A program made the translations under genes and the position numbers. Below the pieces are notes generated by a model. That model saw only the letters and a list, made by a program, of their open reading frames with translations, was not told the DNA's origin and ran no database searches. From assembly GCF_040786285.1 (NCBI RefSeq), contig NZ_JBFMKQ010000001.1, positions 1,860,001 to 1,924,000 on the forward strand: a stretch of DNA of 64,000 nt. The letters run 5' to 3'. This document shows positions 17,881-26,628 of the stretch, piece by piece (position 1 is the stretch's first letter; the number at the start of each line of letters is the position of its first letter). The stretch comes from Aquimarina sp040786285 (GTDB lineage: Bacteria > Bacteroidota > Bacteroidia > Flavobacteriales > Flavobacteriaceae).

Positions 17881-18585
17881 TTGAAAAAAAATACCATACC
17901 ATACTTGTCTTTCTTCCTTATTTTTTTGACCGTTATTTGCGTGGCGGTTTTTTTTGATAAAAAACTACTTCTATATATTAAACCTTTTATAGTTATACCT
18001 CTTATAGCTATGTATTTGCAGTCGGTTGAAAAGGTTAATGTTTTATTTCCTTTGAGTATGATTGCAATTACGGTAACTAATATTTTTGTGTATATCGATT
18101 TTGTAAAATATTATGATGTCATAGCATTTCTTATTACTATATATTACCTGTTAAGTGTGTTTTTGTTAAAAAGGTTTATAAAAAAAGACGATATCAGATT
18201 ACATGCATTAATTTCACCTCAATCGATAATAGGTATAGTTTTAATCATATATCTAATACTGTCTATTTCAGAAATAGCTTTGCCAGCCATTAACAGTTCA
18301 TTGATTGGCGTCGTTGTGGTTTTGTTAAGTATGCTTCTGTTCTTTGTGGTTAGCTTTTTTATTTATGTTTCTAATAGATATGAGAAATCAATATATGTCT
18401 TTATATCTGCTTGTTGTGCATTGTTTGTGAATGCTCTTCTTGGTATCAATGAATTGTACTATTATTCTAAAGTATTTACTGTTCTTATTAATATTGCAGA
18501 AATATTGAGCCTCTATTTTTTTACAAGGTTTTTTGTAGAAACAAAACTCATAGATACCAAAGTTTCAAAAGGGAAGTATTTATAG
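17881..18585 (+). CDS. YhhN-like membrane protein, copy 5, both conserved Asp changed to Asn
   Basis: 234 residues, multi-pass, TTG start as in copy 4 and equal length. At the two positions where copies 1 and 4 have Asp, this copy has Asn: N67 in TVTNIFVYIDF and N184 in LFVNALLGINELYY. The rest of the fold and the KP motif (YIKP, 32-35) are kept, so this looks like a deliberate pseudoenzyme rather than a decayed gene: the frame is intact and the hydrophobic pattern unbroken. It ends the array; the repeat at 18660 follows. Confidence 0.6.
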   Translation: MKKNTIPYLSFFLIFLTVICVAVFFDKKLLLYIKPFIVIPLIAMYLQSVEKVNVLFPLSMIAITVTNIFVYIDFVKYYDVIAFLITIYYLLSVFLLKRFIKKDDIRLHALISPQSIIGIVLIIYLILSISEIALPAINSSLIGVVVVLLSMLLFFVVSFFIYVSNRYEKSIYVFISACCALFVNALLGINELYYYSKVFTVLINIAEILSLYFFTRFFVETKLIDTKVSKGKYL

Positions 18586-18659
18586 GATTTAATTCGATAA
18601 GATAATTGAATGCTATGTCTAAATTATTTATACTTTATATTCGCATTAACTTTACCCAT

Positions 18660-18840
18660 TGTGCATTTAGATATTTTTTAACCAAACTCCGTCAATTCGA
18701 GTGCTTCGACTGGCTCAGCAGAGCTATCGAGAATAGGATTATTGGTTAAAAAAAGCTATTCTCGATACATTTTGTCTTCATTTCATTACGCAAAATACTC
18801 GAATTGACGCTTTTTTTGTAATGATTTTCCTAAATGCACA
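18660..18840. repeat. 181-bp nested inverted repeat (MITE- or REP-like element)
   Basis: Three nested pairs of perfect inverted repeats are visible: TGTGCATTTAG (18660-18670) with CTAAATGCACA (18830-18840); CGTCAATTCGAGT (18690-18702) with ACTCGAATTGACG (18797-18809); and TATCGAGAATAG (18725-18736) with CTATTCTCGATA (18756-18767). The middle part is richer in G+C than its surroundings. This is what a mobile palindromic intergenic element looks like. It occupies most of the 311-bp gap 18586-18896; nothing else is seen there apart from AT-rich sequence. Confidence 0.75.
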
Positions 18841-18896
18841 GCGGGTTAACTTTATTTTATATTTAGTAATTAATAAAAGGTATAAAGAGAAAAATA

Positions 18897-21650
18897 TTGG
18901 AAATTTCATCGCTAGTTAAATACTTAACAGACTGTTATAAGGCAGATAATAGAGAGTTTAGTATAGAGAATTTCTTTTCTTCTAAGTTTGAAAACCAAAT
19001 TCTTCAAAATCTAGAAGAAGAATTGATTAATGGTAAATATAAACATCAATACCTTCCAAGTAAGGAAGGGGAGGTCTTGTCAAAAAATCTTCAGCTGTAT
19101 AAGAGGGATAAGCAACTGTTTTATTGTTCTCTTTTTTTAGTCGGAAAAAGAAAATTATTTAATAAAAAAACACTAAAAGTATGTGCTCCAATATTTTTTT
19201 ACCCTTCAAGAATAGAGCAACAGCTTGATGGAGAATACTTCATAAATTTGCATATAGAAGACAGGCAGGTAAATTATGGTTTTCTTAGAACACTGGATTT
19301 TAATTTTTCTTTTGAAAAGTTTCAGGAAGAATTTACGGTTTTGTTAGATGAAGAAGTAATAGATTACCCATTTATTGCTCGAATGCAACGTTTATTTGAA
19401 AAACACATTTCTAATATTTCTTTTTCTGAAGAAATTCCATTATTTCCTAAATTACTTAAACCATCGGCGGTAAGAAAACAATTTAATGCTACAACCGATA
19501 AAAATTTTGACTGTTTTAAATTGCTTCCGACTGCGGGAGTAATGGTGTCTAGTAAAGCTAATAACATTCAGAATGTGGTTAATGAATTAGAGCAACTATC
19601 GAATACCTTGGATTTCTCATTGGCTATTAAGTCATATCTTGGTAATTATACTTCTGCAGAGAGAGAAAAATATACTCCATCAATTAAGCCATTTATTCTT
19701 AATGCGGCGCAAGAGAAAAGTATTAAAGCGGCTAACGAAATGAATAAGTCTGTAGTTGTTGGTCCTCCGGGAACAGGTAAGTCATATACTGTTGCAGCTA
19801 TTGCAATAGATTATTTAAGTCAAGGGAAAAGTGTGCTTGTCGCCACACGAACCGATGAAGCATTACAAGTGATATCGGATAAATTAGAATCTTTTTCTGT
19901 TGGCAGGTATAGAATGAAAGCAGGTGGAGCACGATATAAGATGTCATTAATAGCAAGTCTAGAGAAGTTTTTGTATCGGTTTGATAATTTGCCTTTTAGA
20001 AGTGAAATTGATAAAGATTTTGCACACCTGGATGATCTAAATAAAAGATTACGAGAAATAGAATTAGAATTTTCGGAAATCGATACAAGAAGTGCTGAGC
20101 TAACATTTACTATTCTTAAAAAACCAGGAATAGTAAGAAGCATAAAACTTCAGTGGTTAAAACTTTTTAAACAATGGCAACAACAAGAATGGATATTGAT
20201 TGACGAATACATGTCTTCCCTTAATAAAAGTATTAAAGAGGCTAATAAAAAATTAATGGGGCAGGTATTAGGTAAAATAAAAGATAGGGTAGATTTTAAC
20301 TGGAAAGAACTTCAAAAGCTGGTAAACTCTCTTAGGAATGAAGATGTATCAATGAAAGCAGATGCATTAGAATCGATAAACTTTGATATTGTTCTTGACG
20401 CCCTTCCGATTTGGCTGGTAAAAATTGATAAAGCTGCCGAGGTCCTTCCTTTAAAGAAAGAAATGTTTGACCTTTTAATCATTGATGAAGCCACTCAATG
20501 TGATATGGCTGGAGTGTTGCCTCTAATGCAAAGAGCAAAAAAACTTGTGATCACCGGTGATCCTAAACAATTAAGGCATGTAAGTTTTTTGTCTAAACAG
20601 CAAATGCTTGCACTCGCCAGAAAGCACAATATTTTATGGGATGAGATGTTTAATTATAGAAAAAAGAGTCTTCTTGATTTTGTTCTAGAAAATATAGAAT
20701 CATCAGGACAATTGAGTCTCCTTAATGAACATTATAGATCCTTGCCAGATATTATTCGTTATAGTAATGAATCATTTTATGATAATTCATTATTAGTGAT
20801 GAATGATCTTCCGAAGTATAAAAATCAAAAGTCTGTTTTTATTCATAAGATTGAAGGCGAAAGAAATAGTAAAGGAGTAAATGAAGCTGAAGCCTTATCT
20901 GTTGTTGAATATGTAAAAAACCTTATTAAAAGTGAGGATGGTGTACAAAAAAAGCAAGCTACTACTATTGGAGTAATTTCACCATTTAGAGATCAAGTAA
21001 CCTATCTGGGTAAAATACTAAGAAAAGAAATCTCTTTAAATCAGCTGCACAAACATAATATGAGGTTGGGTACTCCGTATTCTTTTCAAGGTGATGAACG
21101 GGATGTAATTATTATTTCATTAGCAGTAGATAATGATTCACATCATAGTGCGTTAAATTATCTCAACAGGGCAGATGTTTTTAATGTTATGATTACAAGA
21201 GCTAGAAACTTGCAAGAAGTATTTTTGTCTGCCACGGTAGGAGAATTAAAATTTGATTCGTTGCTTCGTGGGTACATAGAAAAATCAACAAGTGATAGAA
21301 GTGCTATGGTGACACAAGAAAATCAATTGGATTTGTTTGTGAAAGAAATATGTGAGTTTTTGGATGTAAGTAAATTAGATGTTAATTATTATGTAGGATA
21401 TCAGCTATCAGGGTTAATAGTAGATATTCTAATAGAGAAAAATGGGAAATATCTGGGAATTGATCTAATAGGTTATCCGGGTGATTTTAAAGCTTCTTTT
21501 TCTATAGAACGATATAAAGTTTTGTATCGTGTTGGAATCCAGGTGATTCCTTTGAGCTATGTGACTTGGTATTTTGATGAAAACATAAAAGAAAGATTAG
21601 TCGCCAGGATAAGTAATCTTGGAGGATCTAATATTTCTGTTTATTCTTGA
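18897..21650 (+). CDS. Superfamily 1 (UPF1-like) helicase with C-terminal degenerate Vsr-like nuclease domain
   Basis: 917 residues from a TTG start. The N-terminal 250 residues match no family I recognise. Motor motifs in order: Walker A GPPGTGKS (about 289-296), Walker B IIDEATQ (about 528-534), GDPKQL (about 554), NEHYRS (about 612), YSFQGDERD (about 728) and NVMITRAR (about 763), i.e. the AAA_11/AAA_12 layout. The segment 835-905 (LSGLIVDILIEKNGKYLGI then ERYKVLYRVGIQVIPLSY) resembles the Vsr/DUF559 PD-(D/E)xK fold, but the usual IExDG is replaced by IDLIG, so cleavage is doubtful. Helicase plus Vsr-type proteins include anti-phage systems such as Hhe. Alternatively a repair helicase. Confidence 0.75.
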   Translation: MEISSLVKYLTDCYKADNREFSIENFFSSKFENQILQNLEEELINGKYKHQYLPSKEGEVLSKNLQLYKRDKQLFYCSLFLVGKRKLFNKKTLKVCAPIFFYPSRIEQQLDGEYFINLHIEDRQVNYGFLRTLDFNFSFEKFQEEFTVLLDEEVIDYPFIARMQRLFEKHISNISFSEEIPLFPKLLKPSAVRKQFNATTDKNFDCFKLLPTAGVMVSSKANNIQNVVNELEQLSNTLDFSLAIKSYLGNYTSAEREKYTPSIKPFILNAAQEKSIKAANEMNKSVVVGPPGTGKSYTVAAIAIDYLSQGKSVLVATRTDEALQVISDKLESFSVGRYRMKAGGARYKMSLIASLEKFLYRFDNLPFRSEIDKDFAHLDDLNKRLREIELEFSEIDTRSAELTFTILKKPGIVRSIKLQWLKLFKQWQQQEWILIDEYMSSLNKSIKEANKKLMGQVLGKIKDRVDFNWKELQKLVNSLRNEDVSMKADALESINFDIVLDALPIWLVKIDKAAEVLPLKKEMFDLLIIDEATQCDMAGVLPLMQRAKKLVITGDPKQLRHVSFLSKQQMLALARKHNILWDEMFNYRKKSLLDFVLENIESSGQLSLLNEHYRSLPDIIRYSNESFYDNSLLVMNDLPKYKNQKSVFIHKIEGERNSKGVNEAEALSVVEYVKNLIKSEDGVQKKQATTIGVISPFRDQVTYLGKILRKEISLNQLHKHNMRLGTPYSFQGDERDVIIISLAVDNDSHHSALNYLNRADVFNVMITRARNLQEVFLSATVGELKFDSLLRGYIEKSTSDRSAMVTQENQLDLFVKEICEFLDVSKLDVNYYVGYQLSGLIVDILIEKNGKYLGIDLIGYPGDFKASFSIERYKVLYRVGIQVIPLSYVTWYFDENIKERLVARISNLGGSNISVYS

Positions 21651-21714
21651 AGCTGTCAAGGTGATTTTAAATTGTAAAATAGCTACATTTGTGGCTTCTT
21701 AATCTTTTTTATAA

Positions 21715-22236
21715 ATGATTTTAAAGGGTCTTAAAAGAAATGCAATAAAGAAAAGTATAGAAACTCATTTGAAGAAAAGAGATTCTTCTTCTCCAAATAT
21801 TTCTACTCTTAAAACCCTTGCGGTGCTTGTTGATGCGTCTTATTCAATCAATAAGTCGTCTATAGTAAAGTTAGCAAATGAATTAGGAGTTACACCTGGA
21901 AATTTAAAGATAGTAGGGTATAAAGAAGATAAAGATATAGAAGATGATAAGGATGCTGCCTTTTATAATGATAAAAGCTTTGCGGTTAATGGTTCAATAA
22001 AGAATGGGGTTTTACAAGATTTCATACGTAAAGATTATGATGTGTTGATTAACTTTTATGAGGAAGATAAGCTCGAGTTGAACTATGTTGCAGTTGCTTC
22101 TAAAGCAAAACTAAAAATTGGTTTCGCAGAGGTAGATAATCGAATAAATGATTTGATTATTGGGTCTACAACAAATGATACCAGTCTCTTTATCTCAGAA
22201 CTTAAGAAATATTTAAAAATTTTACAGATTATTTAG
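21715..22236 (+). CDS. DUF6913 family protein
   Basis: 173 residues, soluble, lysine-rich at the N-terminus (ILKGLKRNAIKKSIETHLKK). I recognise it as the small protein that precedes dapA in Flavobacteriaceae (DUF6913), with LAVLVDASYSINKSSIVKLA and VLINFYEEDKLELNYVAVAS as conserved parts. No function is known. It ends one base before the dapA ATG, so the two are almost certainly cotranscribed. Confidence 0.75.
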   Translation: MILKGLKRNAIKKSIETHLKKRDSSSPNISTLKTLAVLVDASYSINKSSIVKLANELGVTPGNLKIVGYKEDKDIEDDKDAAFYNDKSFAVNGSIKNGVLQDFIRKDYDVLINFYEEDKLELNYVAVASKAKLKIGFAEVDNRINDLIIGSTTNDTSLFISELKKYLKILQII

Positions 22237-22237
22237 T

Positions 22238-23110
22238 ATGAGTGGTTTTCTTAGAGGAACAGGTGTGGCATTAGCGACTCCATTTAGTAAAGATGGTTCT
22301 ATAGATTATCAAGGCGTTACATCACTTGTGAATTATTGTATTGAAGGTAACGTAGAATATCTTGTAGTATTAGGTACTACGGCCGAATCGGTTACACTTT
22401 CTAAAGAGGAGAAGAAAAAATTAGTAGCACATATCGTAAATGTAAACGACAAAAGATTACCCTTGGTTATTGGGATTGGTGGAAATAACACAGCTGCAAT
22501 TCTTAAAGAAATAGAGGAAACCGATTTGTCGCATTTTGATGCAATACTTTCTGTAGTTCCGATGTATAATAAACCCAATCAAGAAGGTATTTATCAGCAT
22601 TATAAAACAATAAACGATCATACTCCAATACCTATTTTGTTGTATAATGTTCCTTCAAGAACAGGGACTAATATGACTGCAAATACAACATTACGTCTAG
22701 CGCAATTAGATAAAATAGTTGGAATAAAAGAAGCTGTTGGAGATGTTACTCAGGTATTAAAAATTATTAAAGACAAGCCTAAAGAGTTTCTGGTTATTTC
22801 GGGAGATGATACATTAGCGTTACCAGCAGTTGCTGCTGGAGGAGACGGAGTGATTAGTGTTATAGGTCAAGGTTTTCCTCAAGAATTTTCAGAGATGATT
22901 AGATTAGGATTGTCTGGTGAAACCGAGAAAGCATTTAGTATACTATATACACTTTTACCTATTATAGATTATGCTTTTGAAGAAGGAAATCCTGCAGGGA
23001 TAAAGCATATTTTAAAGATAAAAGGTGTTTGTGAAGATAATCTTCGTTTGCCATTAATACCTGTTTCCCAAGATTTGGCAAAAAAAATTAGAACGTTTAT
23101 TGAAAATTAA
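22238..23110 (+). CDS. dapA: 4-hydroxy-tetrahydrodipicolinate synthase
   Basis: Condenses pyruvate with aspartate semialdehyde, the first committed step to diaminopimelate and lysine. 290 residues with the TIM-barrel marks of the family: GTTAESVTLS (46-55), Y136 in LLYNVPSRTG and the Schiff-base lysine K164 in IVGIKEAVGD. Length and ATG start are typical. It works in the same pathway as dapF at 309. The start codon is one base after the DUF6913 gene. Confidence 0.97.
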   Translation: MSGFLRGTGVALATPFSKDGSIDYQGVTSLVNYCIEGNVEYLVVLGTTAESVTLSKEEKKKLVAHIVNVNDKRLPLVIGIGGNNTAAILKEIEETDLSHFDAILSVVPMYNKPNQEGIYQHYKTINDHTPIPILLYNVPSRTGTNMTANTTLRLAQLDKIVGIKEAVGDVTQVLKIIKDKPKEFLVISGDDTLALPAVAAGGDGVISVIGQGFPQEFSEMIRLGLSGETEKAFSILYTLLPIIDYAFEEGNPAGIKHILKIKGVCEDNLRLPLIPVSQDLAKKIRTFIEN

Positions 23111-23125
23111 TAGTTTTCAAACTTC

Positions 23126-24058
23126 ATGGCTAAAAAAATTAAAGATCCAGGAATAGGAAGATCGTCGAATAGACACGCTAAGCGTTTTATTAATCCAGAT
23201 GGCTCTTTTAGCATTAAGCATATTAATAGATCTGGTTCTTTGTCAGAAAGCTATGAATACCTAATAAGTATCAGTTGGTGGAAATTCTTTTTATGGGTTG
23301 TACTGGGGTATATTTTAATCAATGTTTTATTTGCAATCATGTATACCATATTGGGTATATCTAATATAGCAGAACCTACCGGAAGTATTTTTAAAGACTT
23401 TCTTAATGCATTCTTTTTTTCAGCACAAACAATCACCACAGTAGGTTATGGGGCGATGGCGCCTAAAGGACTATTGTTTGGGGTAATATCCTCATTCGAA
23501 GCCTTGATAGGATTGCTTAGTTTTTCTTTTATCACAGGGTTGTTGTACGGACGATTTTCTAGACCTAGAGCAAATATTAGATTTAGCAGTAGTATGATTC
23601 TTAAGAAGCATAATGAAGTAGATTCTATTATGTTTAGATTAATGAGCAAGACTGCAAACGTGATGATTCACCCCAAAATAGAAGCTACGCTAGCTTTGTC
23701 TCAGCAAGATGAGAATAAAAAGTATGTTAATAGTTTTTATAACCTTAAATTAGAACGTAATTCGATTACGTATCTCCCAACGACATGGACTATTGTTCAT
23801 GCAATAGACGAATCAAGTCCATTACAAGAATTTGATAGAGAAAGGTTATTGCAACTAAATGGAGAACTGTTAATACTGGTAAGTTATTATGATGAATCTT
23901 TTAATCAGGAAGTCCACCAAGTTCATTCATATGTGTTAAAAAACATCAAAGAAGACCATAGTTTCATGCCTGCATTCTATTATGATGATCATGGGTATAC
24001 TATTCTTGACCACAATAAATTAGATAAAACATATACTAATGAGTCAGATAAGTCGTAA
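23126..24058 (+). CDS. Inward-rectifier potassium channel (KirBac type)
   Basis: 310 residues. Two membrane helices (about 53-75 and 112-140) flank a pore loop with the potassium selectivity filter TTVGYG (104-109). The C-terminal half is a soluble beta-rich domain, beginning RFSRPRANIRFS, typical of Kir channels; FLxG-like FITGLLYGRFSRP marks the inner helix end. It would pass K+ across the inner membrane. It follows dapA by 15 bp and the two are probably cotranscribed. A second, unrelated K+ channel lies at 36100. Confidence 0.93.
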   Translation: MAKKIKDPGIGRSSNRHAKRFINPDGSFSIKHINRSGSLSESYEYLISISWWKFFLWVVLGYILINVLFAIMYTILGISNIAEPTGSIFKDFLNAFFFSAQTITTVGYGAMAPKGLLFGVISSFEALIGLLSFSFITGLLYGRFSRPRANIRFSSSMILKKHNEVDSIMFRLMSKTANVMIHPKIEATLALSQQDENKKYVNSFYNLKLERNSITYLPTTWTIVHAIDESSPLQEFDRERLLQLNGELLILVSYYDESFNQEVHQVHSYVLKNIKEDHSFMPAFYYDDHGYTILDHNKLDKTYTNESDKS

Positions 24059-24224
24059 AATCTCTTTTTTTTGAATTTATATACGATATATTCTGCAACA
24101 ACCTTTCAATTATATAGTTATTAAAGTGTCCTAAAGTCGATAGTATTTAAAAGTATTTTTTAAAGTATTTTTCCACTGATTAAATACTGATAAATAAAGA
24201 CTGACGAATTGATGGGCTAAAGTT

Positions 24225-24254
24225 TTTGTAATACCGCAGAAATACATATTTTTG
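24225..24254 (+). promoter_or_regulatory. Putative promoter of the bamD operon
   Basis: TTTG at 24225-24228 and TATTTTTG at 24247-24254 form a -33/-7 pair with an 18-nt spacer, fitting the Bacteroidota consensus. The ATG of bamD is 18 bases downstream of the -7 element, so the leader is very short. The remaining part of the 24059-24272 gap shows nothing else. Confidence 0.6.
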
Positions 24255-24272
24255 CACGATGTTTTTTAAGCT

Positions 24273-25076
24273 ATGAAGAGATTATTGTATTTACTTATTT
24301 TTGTGTTAACCTTTGGATCGTGTAGTGAGTACCAAAAAGTACTTAGGAATGATGATCTTTCTCCTAAGTATAAAATGGCCGAAGGGTTATATAAAGAAGG
24401 TAAGTATAAAAAAGCGTTGAGGATTTTTGAACAAATCGTTCCTCAATATAGAGGAAAACCGCAAGCAGAAAGAATAATGTACTATTATTCTGATACGTAT
24501 TACCAATTAGAAGATTATTATTTGTCAGGATATCAGTTTGAGAGATTTGTGAAATCGTATCCTAATAGTGATAAAAAAGAAGAGGCTGCATTTAAGAGTG
24601 CAAAAAGTTATTATCAACTATCACCTAGATATAGCTTAGATCAAACCGAGACAACTACGGCTATAGAAAAGTTGCAATCGTTTATCAATACATTTTCAGA
24701 AAGTGAAAGATTAGCAGAAGCAAATACTTTAGTTGCAGAGCTTAGAGAGAAAAAAGAAAGAAAGGCATACGAGATAGCTAAGAAATACCATCACAGACAA
24801 AATTATAAAGTGGCTATTTCGGCTTTTGATAATTATCTGGTAGACTATCCTGGATCGCCTTTCAGAGAAAAAGTGTTATATTACAAGTTAGAATCCGAAT
24901 ATCTTTTAGCTATTGGTAGTTATGAGGATTTGGTGAAAGACCGTCTTGAAATTACTCAAGGATATTATAATAATTATAAAAAATATTATAAATCGGGAGA
25001 GTATACAGAAAAAGCGGAAAAAATAGCAGAAGATATAAAGCTACGATTAGAAAACTATAAACAGAAAATAAAGTAG
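24273..25076 (+). CDS. bamD: Outer membrane protein assembly factor BamD
   Basis: Lipoprotein part of the BAM complex that inserts beta-barrels into the outer membrane. 267 residues with a lipobox (FGSC, C17) and tetratricopeptide-like helical repeats: YKMAEGLYKEGKYKKALRIFEQ, YQLEDYYLSGYQFERFVKSYP and YHHRQNYKVAISAFDNYL (read in pieces). The segment YPNSDKKEEAAFKSAKSYY is a BamD hallmark. It heads the bamD-rpoZ-coaBC-DUF4835 run with gaps of 3 to 4 bp. Confidence 0.95.
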   Translation: MKRLLYLLIFVLTFGSCSEYQKVLRNDDLSPKYKMAEGLYKEGKYKKALRIFEQIVPQYRGKPQAERIMYYYSDTYYQLEDYYLSGYQFERFVKSYPNSDKKEEAAFKSAKSYYQLSPRYSLDQTETTTAIEKLQSFINTFSESERLAEANTLVAELREKKERKAYEIAKKYHHRQNYKVAISAFDNYLVDYPGSPFREKVLYYKLESEYLLAIGSYEDLVKDRLEITQGYYNNYKKYYKSGEYTEKAEKIAEDIKLRLENYKQKIK

Positions 25077-25079
25077 AAG

Positions 25080-25412
25080 ATGGATTTGAAAAAAAGTAAT
25101 GCTCCGGTAAATACTACTACAATCGATAAAAACCGTATTGATCAGCCAACAGATAATATCTACGAAGCGATTTCTATAATATCTAAAAGGGCAACTCAGA
25201 TTAATACAGATATTAAAAAGGAACTTCTTGAGAAATTAGATGAGTTTGCGACTTACAATGATAGTTTAGAAGAAATCTTTGAAAACAAAGAACAAATAGA
25301 AGTTTCTAAATTTTATGAGAGATTGCCAAAACCACATGCTTTAGCGGTACAAGAATGGTTAGAAGATAAGATCTATCATAGAAATACAAAAACAGACACA
25401 GAATCTTTATAA
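25080..25412 (+). CDS. rpoZ: RNA polymerase subunit omega
   Basis: 110 residues. It is the Flavobacteriia form of omega, a small assembly subunit that helps fold and attach beta' in the polymerase: the conserved part DNIYEAISIISKRATQIN (26-43) contains the ARRA-like core helix. It sits between bamD and coaBC, where rpoZ is found in other bacteria (next to coaBC/gmk). Short spacing (3 bp and 4 bp) shows an operon. Confidence 0.88.
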   Translation: MDLKKSNAPVNTTTIDKNRIDQPTDNIYEAISIISKRATQINTDIKKELLEKLDEFATYNDSLEEIFENKEQIEVSKFYERLPKPHALAVQEWLEDKIYHRNTKTDTESL

Positions 25413-25416
25413 GTTT

Positions 25417-26628
25417 ATGTCTGTTTTAAGCGGTAAAAAAATTTTAATAGGTGTCACCGCTGGTATTGCTGCATACAAAGTAGCAGGTTTAGTGCGTTTG
25501 TTCATTAAAGCTGGTGCCGAAGTAAAAGTAGTAATGACACCTGCAGCCAAAGATTTTATAACGCCGCTTACATTATCTACATTATCCAAAAACCCTGTAC
25601 ATTCTTCTTTTTATGATCAAGAAGATGAAAATGCAGTATGGAATAATCATGTAGACCTGGGATTGTGGGCAGATTTTATGATTATAGCCCCGGCTACAGC
25701 CAATACATTATCTAAAATGGCAACAGGTAATAGTGATAATTTGTTGCTTGCTACGTATCTATCTGCTAAATGCCCAGTATATTTTGCTCCGGCTATGGAT
25801 CTGGATATGTATAAACATCCTTCTACACACGAGACTTTTAAGAAATTACAAGAATTTGGTAATATCATGATTCCGGCTGAATCAGGAGAACTAGCAAGTG
25901 GTTTAGTAGGGCAAGGTCGTATGGCAGAACCAGAGGGTATTGTTGATTTCTTAGAAAGAGACATTGTAAGTAAGCTTCCGTTAAAAGGACAAAGAGTATT
26001 GATTACCGCTGGTCCTACCTACGAAGCAATTGACCCAGTTAGATTTATTGGAAATCATTCTAGTGGTAGAATGGGGATCGAGCTAGCATGTGCAGCTGCA
26101 AATCTAGGAGCACAAGTAGATTTAATTTTAGGGCCATCATCACTTAAAGTCGATCATAGTTTTGTTAATGTTATCAATGTCATTAGTGCAAAAGACATGT
26201 ATGATGCAGTAGTTTCTAATTATAATAATTGCGATATTGCAATTGCATCAGCTGCAGTGGCCGATTATAGACCTAAACATGTGTCTGATCAAAAAATTAA
26301 AAAAGCGGACACTGCGTTTTCGATAGATTTAGAGAGAACACAAGATATTCTTAAATGGATGGGAGCCGAAAAGAAAAATCAATTTTTGGTGGGCTTTGCT
26401 TTAGAAACGGATAATGAAGAAGAAAATGCTAAAAATAAACTAAAAAATAAAAATTTAGATTTAATAGTTCTTAATTCTCTTAATGACAAAGGAGCAGGTT
26501 TCAAAGGAAAGACAAATAAAGTAAGTTTGATTAATCATAAATTTGAGATTAAAGCGTTTGAACTAAAAACGAAAGCAGCAGTTGCTCAAGATATATTCAA
26601 CGAAATTAATACGCTAAGAAATGTATAG
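25417..26628 (+). CDS. coaBC: Bifunctional phosphopantothenoylcysteine decarboxylase/phosphopantothenate-cysteine ligase
   Basis: Two consecutive steps of coenzyme A synthesis. 403 residues. The N-terminal flavoprotein half (1-185) shows GVTAGIAAYK, IIAPATANTLSKMATGNSD and the PAMDLDMY motif (PAMNxxM in most). The ligase half has ITAGPTYEAIDPVRFIGN, SSGRMG, and the CTP-binding AVADYRP and FLVGFALETD segments. Overlaps the next gene by 8 bp. coaE, the last step of the pathway, lies at 32210. Confidence 0.97.
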   Translation: MSVLSGKKILIGVTAGIAAYKVAGLVRLFIKAGAEVKVVMTPAAKDFITPLTLSTLSKNPVHSSFYDQEDENAVWNNHVDLGLWADFMIIAPATANTLSKMATGNSDNLLLATYLSAKCPVYFAPAMDLDMYKHPSTHETFKKLQEFGNIMIPAESGELASGLVGQGRMAEPEGIVDFLERDIVSKLPLKGQRVLITAGPTYEAIDPVRFIGNHSSGRMGIELACAAANLGAQVDLILGPSSLKVDHSFVNVINVISAKDMYDAVVSNYNNCDIAIASAAVADYRPKHVSDQKIKKADTAFSIDLERTQDILKWMGAEKKNQFLVGFALETDNEEENAKNKLKNKNLDLIVLNSLNDKGAGFKGKTNKVSLINHKFEIKAFELKTKAAVAQDIFNEINTLRNV

